From contig JAQSXN010000308.1 in NCBI GenBank assembly GCA_029256665.1, positions 1-5,557 of the forward strand: 5,557 nt of DNA, read 5' to 3'. The DNA is from Paenibacillus sp. (GTDB taxonomy: Bacteria > Bacillota > Bacilli > Paenibacillales > Paenibacillaceae). Positions 1 to 4,864 of this stretch are shown here, in pieces (positions within the stretch are counted from its first letter, which is position 1; each line of letters starts with the position of its first letter). Under the pieces are notes generated by a model. It did not search any database, had not been told where the DNA came from, and was given only the letters and a program-made list of their open reading frames with translations. A program made the translations under genes and the position numbers.

Positions 1-719
1 GCCTGAAGCTCGGCAACCTTCTTAGGATTGTCCAGCTTGATCTTATCTTTGATCACATGCTCGACGAGCGACTCCCAAGTCAGCGCCTTCTTCTGCGAGC
101 GGAGCATGCGGATCGAATTTTTGACGAATCGGCGCTCCTTGGCGTTGGAATGCTGATCCTTGTACTTCTGCTTGAAGCTGAAGTCGAGCTCGGGGAACGA
201 CTTGCGGAAGATGTCCGCCGTCATTCTGGCGTCGTCAAGCGCCCGATGTGCAGAGCCTTCGGAGCTTAGACCGAGCTCCAGCAGCGCTCCCTCGACGCTG
301 ACGTCGTTGGTGAGGCCGCGATAGCGAAGGAACCCCTTAAGCAGATCGAAATAGTCGACGCTCAGCCAATAGGCGTCGTCCAGCTTATGCATGCGGGTGT
401 CGAGCACGATGCGCTTGAGATCTTCGCCGCCCCAGGTGACGATCATCGGGGCTTCGCTGCGCGAAAGCCACTGAAGGAAGGCGCCGATGACGCGCGGGAA
501 ACGTTCGGCCGTGTCGATCGAAGCCTGCGGGATTCCCGTTTTTTTCTGAATGAAGCTGTTTAATTTCGCAAAATAAACCGGCTTTATAAAAGCCGAAAAT
601 TCGTCCACGATCTCGAGCGAGTCGTTCAGTCGCACGGCGCCGATCTCGATAACCTCCATGGGCAGATCGCTTGCGAACTTGCGGCCGTTAAATTCGATAT
701 CTAATATGATGTAGTCCAA
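1..719 (-). CDS. DEDDh-type 3'-5' exonuclease, DnaQ/ERI-1/KapD-like (partial, C-terminus off window)
   Basis: The protein should hydrolyse DNA or RNA from the 3' end with two metal ions, in the cytoplasm. Visible are 239 residues. Motif ExoI is D7-I-E9 in LDYIILDIEFNG; an ExoII-like segment WGGED has D100; ExoIII is H158-R-A-L-D-D163, the HxAxxD form of DEDDh enzymes. Thus all four expected acids and the general-base histidine are present. After the exonuclease fold (about residues 3-175) comes a basic tail (from about 185, KQKYKDQHSNAKERRF) that continues past the edge. The start is TTG at 719, chosen because GGAGGT lies 7 nt upstream and because the first internal ATG (659) falls after the catalytic DxE. 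The family includes Bacillus KapD, known as an inhibitor of the KinA sporulation pathway; whether this protein does that is unknown. It is transcribed away from the MFS gene. Confidence 0.88.
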   Translation of the reverse strand, partial: MDYIILDIEFNGRKFASDLPMEVIEIGAVRLNDSLEIVDEFSAFIKPVYFAKLNSFIQKKTGIPQASIDTAERFPRVIGAFLQWLSRSEAPMIVTWGGEDLKRIVLDTRMHKLDDAYWLSVDYFDLLKGFLRYRGLTNDVSVEGALLELGLSSEGSAHRALDDARMTADIFRKSFPELDFSFKQKYKDQHSNAKERRFVKNSIRMLRSQKKALTWESLVEHVIKDKIKLDNPKKVAELQ

Positions 720-726
720 TGCCGTT

Positions 727-732
727 ACCTCC
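727..732 (-). promoter_or_regulatory. Ribosome binding site that fixes the TTG start of the exonuclease
   Basis: On the minus strand this reads GGAGGT, 7 nt before TTG (719-717). It is the only strong Shine-Dalgarno near this gene start, and the internal ATG at 659 has none as good, so it decides in favour of the TTG. Confidence 0.75.
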
Positions 733-753
733 GCTATGAATGTCGCCGCTTCC

Positions 754-762
754 ATTCTAACA
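754..762 (-). promoter_or_regulatory. Candidate extended -10 promoter of the exonuclease gene
   Basis: The minus strand reads TGTTAGAAT: a -10 hexamer TAGAAT (5 of 6 matches) preceded by the TGn extension. Initiation would fall near 747, giving a leader of about 28 nt before the TTG start. No convincing -35 is visible at 16-18 bp spacing, which extended -10 promoters tolerate. Inferred only. Confidence 0.4.
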
Positions 763-797
763 GAAATCGGGAACAAATGCTTCTTTTTGGGATGCAA

Positions 798-826
798 TTG
801 CCACATCGGACACCGAGGGCTACAAT
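798..826 (+). promoter_or_regulatory. Sigma-A promoter of the MFS-Dabb operon
   Basis: TTGCCA (798-803) and TACAAT (821-826) are separated by exactly 17 bp, each one or two mismatches from consensus. Transcription would begin near 833, leaving a leader of about 69 nt. That leader contains a short inverted repeat, CGCCG (844-848) with CGGCG (856-860), too small to call an attenuator. Confidence 0.7.
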
Positions 827-901
827 TATAGCTAGGATTTCTGCGCCGCCTATGACGGCGAGGGCGTTTTACCATGCAGCTAGAGAGGAGTACGCATACT
901 T

Positions 902-2125
902 ATGTCTACCAGCAACACCGCCCTGCAACGCGGCGCCAAATCGAACCGCCTTCTCATTGCCGTTATACTAGGCATGCTTGCCGGTATCGGTCCGCTTAGC
1001 ATCGACATGTATCTGCCGGCGCTGCCCGCGCTCGCGGACGATCTGAACGCGTCCGCGTCGCTGGCGCAGCTCAGTCTGACCGCTTGTCTGGTCGGCATCG
1101 CGCTCGGTCAGCTCATCGTCGGTCCGATCAGCGACGTGAAAGGCCGCAGGTCGCCTCTGTTGATCGGCATCGCCGTGTACGCGGTCATCTCGCTTTTATG
1201 CGTGATCGCGCCAAGCATATGGACCTTCATTTTGCTTCGGTTCGTTCAGGGGTTCGCGGGAGCCGCCGGCATCGTGATCTCGCGGGCTAGCGCGCGGGAT
1301 ATGTATTCCGGCGCGGAACTGACGAAGTTTTTTGCCTTGTTGATGTTGATTAACGGAGCCGCGCCGATACTCGCGCCCATCATCGGGGCGGAGATCGTTA
1401 CGTTCTCTTCCTGGCGAGGCGTATTTGCGGTATTGAGCGTCTCGGGGCTGCTTATGCTCGCGGCCGTATTGGTCGGGCTTCGGGAAACGTTGCCGCCGGA
1501 ACGCCGTTCTGGCGGAGGGCTTCGCAACACGCTTCTGACATTCAGAAGGCTGCTCGGCAACAAACCGTTTATGGGGTATGCCTTTACGCAAGGCTTTATG
1601 ATGGCGGCCATGTTCGCGTACATATCCGGTTCTTCGTTTGTCCTGCAAGGCCTGTACGATGTGACGCCGCGAGGTTATAGCTTCATCTTCGGTCTGAACG
1701 GAGCGGGCATTATCGCGGCAAGCCAAATCGCGGGCAGATTGGCGGGCAAGATCGAAGCGCGCAAGCTGCTGGCGACGGGGCTATCCATCGCAAGCGCGGG
1801 CACCGTTATTTTGATGGCCGGGGTCGTGTTGGAGCTGGGCTTGCCGATGGTGATTGCCGGATTCTTCTTCGTCGTGTCGAGCGTCGGCATCACGAGCGCG
1901 ACTACGACGTCGCTGGCCTTGCAGGATCAAGGCGGCTCGGCGGGCAGCGCCTCGGCTTTGCTCGGCATGCTGTCGTTCGTGTTCGGCGGCATAGCCGCTC
2001 CGCTTGTCGGACTTGGAGGAGAAGGGACGGCTCTGCCGCTCGCGATCGTCATGATGGCGCTTGTCGCGGCCGCGTTCGGCTGCTACAAATGGTTGACTAG
2101 GAGTACAAATAAGAGAGGAGAATGA
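902..2125 (+). CDS. Bcr/CflA-family MFS multidrug exporter (DHA1 type)
   Basis: A 407-residue, 12-helix inner-membrane antiporter expected to expel drugs or small metabolites using the proton gradient; the substrate cannot be read from sequence. Helix 1 ends in the Bcr/CflA hallmark D35-M-Y-L-P-A-L-P. Loop 2-3 holds MFS motif A, G74-P-I-S-D78-V-K-G-R82-R83. Helix 4 carries R113-F-V-Q-G117 (motif B), followed by SRASARD. The long central loop starts after about residue 193 with RETLPPERR, and helices 7-12 follow (about 223-396), including YISGSSFVLQ in helix 7 and AGSASALLG before helix 11. Length is normal for the family. The ATG has AGAGGAG about 11 nt upstream, a slightly long spacing. The gene has its own promoter, is divergent from the exonuclease, and heads an operon with the Dabb gene. 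No regulator gene adjoins it. Confidence 0.93.
   Translation: MSTSNTALQRGAKSNRLLIAVILGMLAGIGPLSIDMYLPALPALADDLNASASLAQLSLTACLVGIALGQLIVGPISDVKGRRSPLLIGIAVYAVISLLCVIAPSIWTFILLRFVQGFAGAAGIVISRASARDMYSGAELTKFFALLMLINGAAPILAPIIGAEIVTFSSWRGVFAVLSVSGLLMLAAVLVGLRETLPPERRSGGGLRNTLLTFRRLLGNKPFMGYAFTQGFMMAAMFAYISGSSFVLQGLYDVTPRGYSFIFGLNGAGIIAASQIAGRLAGKIEARKLLATGLSIASAGTVILMAGVVLELGLPMVIAGFFFVVSSVGITSATTTSLALQDQGGSAGSASALLGMLSFVFGGIAAPLVGLGGEGTALPLAIVMMALVAAAFGCYKWLTRSTNKRGE
2115..2120 (+). promoter_or_regulatory. Ribosome binding site inside the end of the MFS gene that selects the Dabb start
   Basis: GAGGAG lies within the last codons of the MFS gene. It is 1 nt before the ATG at 2122, too close to use, but 7 nt before the ATG at 2128, which is therefore preferred. 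Translation of the two genes is probably coupled. Confidence 0.7.
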
Positions 2126-2127
2126 CA

Positions 2128-2436
2128 ATGAGCAAAGCAGAAGGATGGATCTTGCATTCCGTTATTTTTTCGTTGAAGCATGAGAAGGGGTCCGAGGAGG
2201 AACGCCGCTTCCTGGCGGATGGCGAGCGTATTCTGACTTCGATTCCGGTCGTGAAGCAATTCCAAGTCTATAAGCAGGTCAGCGCCAAAAACGACTATGA
2301 CTTCGGCTTCTCCATGGAGTTCGATAATCAGGAAGAATACAAGGCGTACAACGATCATCCGCTCCACTCGGCGTTTGTGTCCGAACGCTGGGAGAAGGAA
2401 GTCGACAAGTTTTTGGAGATCGATTACAAGCGATAA
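2128..2436 (+). CDS. Dabb (stress-responsive alpha/beta-barrel) domain protein
   Basis: A 102-residue soluble protein that fills one Dabb domain (the ferredoxin-like dimeric barrel fold, Pfam PF07876). Seen are the opening strand W-I-L-H10-S-V-I-F-S-L-K, a charged helix from about 20 to 38, the strand IPVVKQFQVYKQ, the strand YDFGFSMEFDNQEEYKAY, and the conserved Y74-N-D-H77-P-L-H80-S-A-F near the end. The H-P-x-H motif and the early LHSVIF strand are what identify the family. Members include plant salt-stress proteins and some polyketide cyclases, but bacterial stand-alone members mostly lack a known reaction, so no substrate is assigned. It begins 2 nt after the MFS stop (an ATG at 2122 overlaps that stop as ATGA but has poor RBS spacing). 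The shared transcript suggests it acts in the same stress or detoxification response as the exporter; that is inference. Confidence 0.87.
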   Translation: MSKAEGWILHSVIFSLKHEKGSEEERRFLADGERILTSIPVVKQFQVYKQVSAKNDYDFGFSMEFDNQEEYKAYNDHPLHSAFVSERWEKEVDKFLEIDYKR

Positions 2437-2472
2437 ATCCGGCTTTTCCACTATGCCCTCTCAGGATAACCG

Positions 2473-2501
2473 TTGCCGGATCGTCGGAAAAGCTCTATAA
2501 T
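2473..2501 (+). promoter_or_regulatory. Sigma-A promoter of the KDPG aldolase gene
   Basis: TTGCCG (2473-2478) and a perfect TATAAT (2496-2501) are spaced by exactly 17 bp. Transcription should start near 2508, about 53 nt before the GTG start. The aldolase is thus expressed independently of the upstream operon. Confidence 0.8.
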
Positions 2502-2513
2502 GACGCTAGAGAA

Positions 2514-2529
2514 TTCGAACATTTTCGAA
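2514..2529 (+). promoter_or_regulatory. Candidate operator: paired TTCGAA sites just after the transcription start
   Basis: Two identical palindromic hexamers TTCGAA (2514-2519 and 2524-2529) have centres exactly 10 bp, one helical turn, apart: TTCGAACATTTTCGAA. They sit about +7 to +22 relative to the predicted start, a usual place for a repressor block. No cognate regulator is identified. Confidence 0.4.
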
Positions 2530-2560
2530 CAAAGACGTACGAAAAGGGAGATGTGCTAGC

Positions 2561-3232
2561 GTGTTGAAGAAGCTGAAAGTATTGCAGCAATTGACGGACG
2601 CGGGCGTTGTGGCCGTGCTTCGCGCCGACTCCGCGGAGGAAGTGGCGGAGATGGCGAGGCGCGCCATCAAAGGCGGAATCAAAGCGATCGAAATTACGAT
2701 GACGGTGCCGTTCGCGCTGCGCGCGATCGAGCAGCTGTCGCGGGAATACTCCAGCGAAGCGTCGCCGGAAGCGGACAACTTCGCGATTATCGGCGTAGGC
2801 ACGGTGCTGGATCCCGAGACGGCTCGCGCGGCGATTCTCGCCGGGGCGGAATACGTGGTGGCTCCTTCGCTTAATCCGGACACGATCAAGCTGTGCAACC
2901 GGTACGGCGTTCCGATCATGCCGGGCACGATGACGATTCAGGAAATCCAGAACGCGCTGGAGCTTGGCGCCGACGTGGTCAAGCTGTTCCCGGGCAACTT
3001 GTATTCCCCAAGCGTCATCCCGTCCATTAAGGGACCGTTGCCGCAAGCGAACATCATGCCTACGGGCGGCGTATCGCTAGATAACCTCAAGGATTGGATC
3101 AAAGCGGGCGCGGTAGCCGTCGGCATCGGCTCCGACTTGACCAAGGAAGCGGTCAAGTCGGGCGACTTCTCGATGATCGAGCAGAAGGCCGCCGCTTATA
3201 TCGCGGCATACCGCGAAGCGAAAGGGCTGTAA
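2561..3232 (+). CDS. eda: Bifunctional KDPG / 4-hydroxy-2-oxoglutarate aldolase (Eda family)
   Basis: A 223-residue class I aldolase that splits 2-keto-3-deoxy-6-phosphogluconate to pyruvate and glyceraldehyde 3-phosphate, and usually also 4-hydroxy-2-oxoglutarate, in the cytoplasm (Entner-Doudoroff or hexuronate breakdown). The TIM-barrel landmarks are in order: GVVAVLR21, GGIKAIE44-ITMT (catalytic glutamate), IGVGTVLDPE, APSLNP, VPIMPGTMT, D138-VVK141-LFPG (Schiff-base lysine), and MPTGGVSLDN then AVGIGSDL for phosphate binding. Length is normal. The usual TP(T/S)E segment reads T125-I-Q-E128, so only the outer residues are kept. The start is GTG with AAAGGGAG about 10 nt upstream; a TTG one codon later is less well spaced. 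No KDG kinase, dehydratase or sugar-acid transporter gene adjoins it, so it is a stand-alone unit here. The C-terminus AYIAAYREAKGL ends before a structured 3' region and terminator. Confidence 0.94.
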   Translation: MLKKLKVLQQLTDAGVVAVLRADSAEEVAEMARRAIKGGIKAIEITMTVPFALRAIEQLSREYSSEASPEADNFAIIGVGTVLDPETARAAILAGAEYVVAPSLNPDTIKLCNRYGVPIMPGTMTIQEIQNALELGADVVKLFPGNLYSPSVIPSIKGPLPQANIMPTGGVSLDNLKDWIKAGAVAVGIGSDLTKEAVKSGDFSMIEQKAAAYIAAYREAKGL

Positions 3233-3237
3233 GACAG

Positions 3238-3315
3238 TCAAGCAAGGCTGGGGCGCCGCACATGCGCACTTGAAGCGCGCTGCTGCGGCAACATGCAAGA
3301 GTGACGCGTGCTTGA
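3238..3315 (+). other. Nested inverted repeats downstream of eda (possible structured 3' UTR)
   Basis: Three pairs of arms nest in order: TCAAGCA (3238-3244) with TGCTTGA (3309-3315); GCCGCA (3255-3260) with TGCGGC (3284-3289); and GCGC (3264-3267) with GCGC (3275-3278) closing a 7-nt loop. The region begins 5 nt after the eda stop and ends 9 nt before the long stem-loop at 3325. It may be the folded end of the eda message or a small RNA; arms are short, and in GC-rich DNA chance is a real possibility. Confidence 0.3.
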
Positions 3316-3324
3316 GGCATAAAG

Positions 3325-3382
3325 ATCACGAGCAAAAGCGCCAGCAGGGCAAACCGCCTCGCCGGGCGCTTTTGTTCGTGAT
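3325..3382 (+). terminator. Long stem-loop, probable (bidirectional) terminator of eda
   Basis: An 18-bp stem pairs 3325-3342 with 3365-3382, with a single G-T wobble (3331 with 3376) and a 22-nt loop (3343-3364) that contains GGC and GCC for a further short stem. The stem holds AAAAGCGCC on the left and GGCGCTTTT on the right, so a core GC hairpin is followed by TTTTGTT, as in an intrinsic terminator; read on the minus strand the same holds. It lies between eda and the convergent DUF817 gene. Confidence 0.65.
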
Positions 3383-3450
3383 GGAGGGAAGTCGACAGCC
3401 GCCGGATGGTCAAAGACTTTCGTCTGCATGCCAGAGTGTCGACGGTTGGC

Positions 3451-3465
3451 CTGCTGTCGCAGCAG
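3451..3465 (+). repeat. Small perfect hairpin beside the composite repeat
   Basis: CTGCTG (3451-3456) and CAGCAG (3460-3465) flank a 3-nt loop TCG. It lies 9 nt before the left end of the composite repeat. The preceding 3383-3450 holds two GTCGAC sites (3391 and 3438) but no gene that I recognise. Confidence 0.45.
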
Positions 3466-3474
3466 TCGAATTCG

Positions 3475-3659
3475 CTAACGGACCGCAGAGCTCTTATTTG
3501 GCTCATTTCTGCCGTTTTAAAATTTTAAAGGTCCCAGCGGCCCTTATTCGGCCAAATCCCTTAACTCGATGCACCAAATGGGAGCAATAGCGTCACCTGT
3601 GTCCGTTAGAAATCACAACCGCACTTTTTTGGCAAAATAGTGGCCTTGGCGTCCGTTAG
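3475..3659. repeat. Composite inverted repeat element: four related units on a 50-bp period
   Basis: The element opens with CTAACGGAC (3475-3483) and closes with its exact complement GTCCGTTAG at 3601-3609 and again at 3651-3659. Four related units are visible. Unit 1 (from 3475, forward) reads CTAACGGAC then CGCAGAGCTCTTATTTGGC. Unit 2 (from 3527, forward, decayed) reads AAAGGTCCCAGCGGCCC then TTATTCGGCC; its GTC aligns with the GAC of unit 1 at an offset of exactly 50. Units 3 and 4 lie in reverse and end at 3609 and 3659, again exactly 50 apart, each followed by AGAAA and then CAACCGC a few bases on. On the minus strand unit 4 reads CTAACGGACGCCAAGG then CCACTATTTTGCC. All units share CTAACGGAC, a CAG/AAG-G block, and TATTTGGCC-like ends. 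No ORF of known type is inside. I recall similar TAACGGACACAG units between genes of Paenibacillus and Cohnella, which I cannot verify here. Confidence 0.75.
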
Positions 3660-3829
3660 AAAACCAACCGCGTGTTACTCAACCGACGATGTGCCGACAA
3701 CTCCGATCAGCCCTGCTACCGACATAGCCACCAACTTTCGCAATTCTACAACTCACTCTCCAAACGATACGGTTCGCCGATCGCGTCGTCTTCAGGTTAC
3801 GACGGCATCCCCAAAAGCGCGCAGGCCGT
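3660..3829. other. Intergenic stretch without recognisable features
   Basis: Between the composite repeat and the end of the DUF817 gene I see no gene. About 3675-3775 is rich in C, A and T and poor in G on the plus strand, unlike the coding DNA on either side. A 6-bp hairpin (CGTCGT 3784-3789 with ACGACG 3799-3804, 9-nt loop) lies 26 nt past the DUF817 stop but has no following T run on the minus strand, so it is a weak terminator candidate. Confidence 0.5.
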
Positions 3830-4612
3830 TCAACCGTCCACCGGCGGTTTCGCCATACCCGCTTTCACGTGCTTCAGCTGGGCGACGATAATGACGCTGA
3901 TGATAACCAGGAGGAACCAGGAGCTGATCTTGCTGAAGCTTACCAGCTTCCATGCGGCATGCTGATCCGGATACTTCCAAGCGTTGAAGAAGGTAGCGAT
4001 GTTTTCGGCCAACCAGATAAAAAAACCGACGATGACAAACGCGAGCGTAAGCGGCATGCGATACGTCTTGCCCCGGACCCGGTACAGGATCCATGTTCGC
4101 CAGAACACGACAAGCACGAGCGCGGTCAACCACCAACGCACGTCGGGCAGGAAATGGTGGGTGAAAAAGTTGAGGTAGATGGCTCCTCCCAGCAAACCGG
4201 CAGCGGTCAACCCCGGCCATCCGGTCATATCCATCTTGAGCCTGCGCCAGATTTGGCACATGAAGCTTGCGACGCTCGCGTACATAAATCCGCTATAGAG
4301 CGGCACGCCGAGCAGCTTCGTAAATCCCGGCTCGGGGTACGACCAGGACCCCATATGCACCTTGTAGATTTCCAGCACCAAGCCGATCACGTGAAACAAG
4401 CCGATTACTTTTATTTCGTCTAGCGTCTCCAGTCCGCTGCGGTACATCAGGTACTGCACGGCAAGCAGGATGAGCAGTATGGCATCATATCGGTGAATGA
4501 ACGGCCAATCGACTAAGCTGGACAGCGCCAATGTTCCGAAGATCGCGACGGGGAACAGGCAGCTCATCGCCTGATGATAACCGAAATGTATAAGCTGCGT
4601 CAGAGATTTCAT
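3830..4612 (-). CDS. DUF817 integral membrane protein (YoaT-like), function unknown
   Basis: A 260-residue polytopic membrane protein with about seven or eight hydrophobic segments (roughly residues 12-33, 43-57, 67-83, 103-121, 133-150, 161-178, 187-205, 229-245). Family marks are HFGYHQAMSCLFP at the N-terminus, the central E81-I-Y-K-V-H-M-G-S-W-S-Y-P-E-P-G-F run followed by GVPLYSGFMYASVASFMCQ, the F-T-H152-H153-F-L-P-D pair, and W-L-A-E-N-I-A-T-F-F-N-A-W. I recognise this as DUF817 (PF05675 by memory), which includes Bacillus YoaT; no biochemical role is known to me. I chose ATG at 4612 because family members start about here and a GGTGG lies 8 nt upstream. TTG at 4642 has AGAGGA 9 nt upstream and would add ten residues, TVDEGVVRS-like and acidic, which is less usual before a first helix; it cannot be excluded. 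The gene converges on eda and diverges from the Fur-box ABC gene. Confidence 0.85.
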   Translation of the reverse strand: MKSLTQLIHFGYHQAMSCLFPVAIFGTLALSSLVDWPFIHRYDAILLILLAVQYLMYRSGLETLDEIKVIGLFHVIGLVLEIYKVHMGSWSYPEPGFTKLLGVPLYSGFMYASVASFMCQIWRRLKMDMTGWPGLTAAGLLGGAIYLNFFTHHFLPDVRWWLTALVLVVFWRTWILYRVRGKTYRMPLTLAFVIVGFFIWLAENIATFFNAWKYPDQHAAWKLVSFSKISSWFLLVIISVIIVAQLKHVKAGMAKPPVDG

Positions 4613-4715
4613 GGAACGGACCACCCCTTCGTCCACCGTCAAGGCGGATATTCCTCTCGTTCCTAAGCATAGAAGATTCCCCGATGACGAAAAAGAGAAA
4701 TTTGCCGCTCATTAT

Positions 4716-4732
4716 TTCCGGTTTTCCCGGAA
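4716..4732. repeat. Small hairpin in the divergent intergenic region
   Basis: TTCCGG (4716-4721) and CCGGAA (4727-4732) flank the loop TTTTC. It lies in the leader or promoter region of the DUF817 gene, between 4613 and 4800, where I otherwise see no clear sigma-A promoter for the minus strand and no gene. It could be an operator or chance. Confidence 0.3.
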
Positions 4733-4800
4733 GGACTTCTCAAACCGTATGGAATGGGAGGCTATTCGTCCAGCCCCTCGAAGTAAAATATCCATTTAAA

Positions 4801-4829
4801 TTTACGGCTGCATGCTTTAAAATCATAAT
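4801..4829 (+). promoter_or_regulatory. Candidate promoter of the ABC transporter gene, overlapping the Fur box
   Basis: TTTACG (4801-4806) and CATAAT (4824-4829) are 17 bp apart. An alternative pair is TTTAAA (4816-4821) with TATCAT (4839-4844), also 17 bp apart. In either reading the -10 region lies within or touches the Fur box, so bound Fur would block RNA polymerase. Confidence 0.5.
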
Positions 4830-4843
4830 GATAATCATTATCA
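4829..4843. promoter_or_regulatory. Fur box (perfect 7-1-7 palindrome)
   Basis: TGATAATCATTATCA matches the Bacillus 7-1-7 Fur consensus TGATAATnATTATCA at every position. The wider 4824-4842, CATAATGATAATCATTATC, matches the classical 19-bp Fur consensus at 18 of 19. It lies 22 nt before the ABC gene start, so that gene should be repressed when iron is plentiful. DUF817 starts about 215 bp away on the other strand, too far to assume control. Confidence 0.9.
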
Positions 4844-4864
4844 TATTAATGAAGGGTGATGGCC

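Noticed and set aside
777..971. A 64-residue leader frame overlapping the MFS start, with an internal ATG at 852
   Set aside because: No ribosome binding site and no regulatory peptide pattern; it reads out of frame into the exporter gene.
1196..1726. A 176-residue minus-strand open frame inside the MFS gene
   Set aside because: It lies wholly opposite a clear 12-helix transporter, has a low-complexity Arg/His/Gln-rich composition typical of antisense frames in GC-rich DNA, and shows no known motif.
2437..2481. Terminator for the MFS-Dabb operon (ATCCGGC 2437-2443 with GCCGGAT 2475-2481)
   Set aside because: The loop is 31 nt, there is no T run, and the right arm overlaps the -35 of the eda promoter; more likely chance.
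2495..3046. A 183-residue minus-strand open frame opposite eda
   Set aside because: It is the antisense shadow of a well-supported aldolase and is very rich in Arg and His with no domain.
3270..3590. A 106-residue plus-strand open frame, and a 117-residue minus-strand frame at 3153-3506
   Set aside because: Both run through the terminator and the composite repeat, lack a good ribosome binding site, and read as unstructured basic sequence.
3475..3659. Insertion sequence with a transposase
   Set aside because: The element is only 185 bp with no transposase frame and I see no target-site duplication, so only a non-autonomous repeat can be supported.
3640..3965. Two overlapping plus-strand frames at 3640-3891 and 3672-3965
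   Set aside because: No ribosome binding site, no recognisable domain, and the second runs into the antisense of the DUF817 gene.
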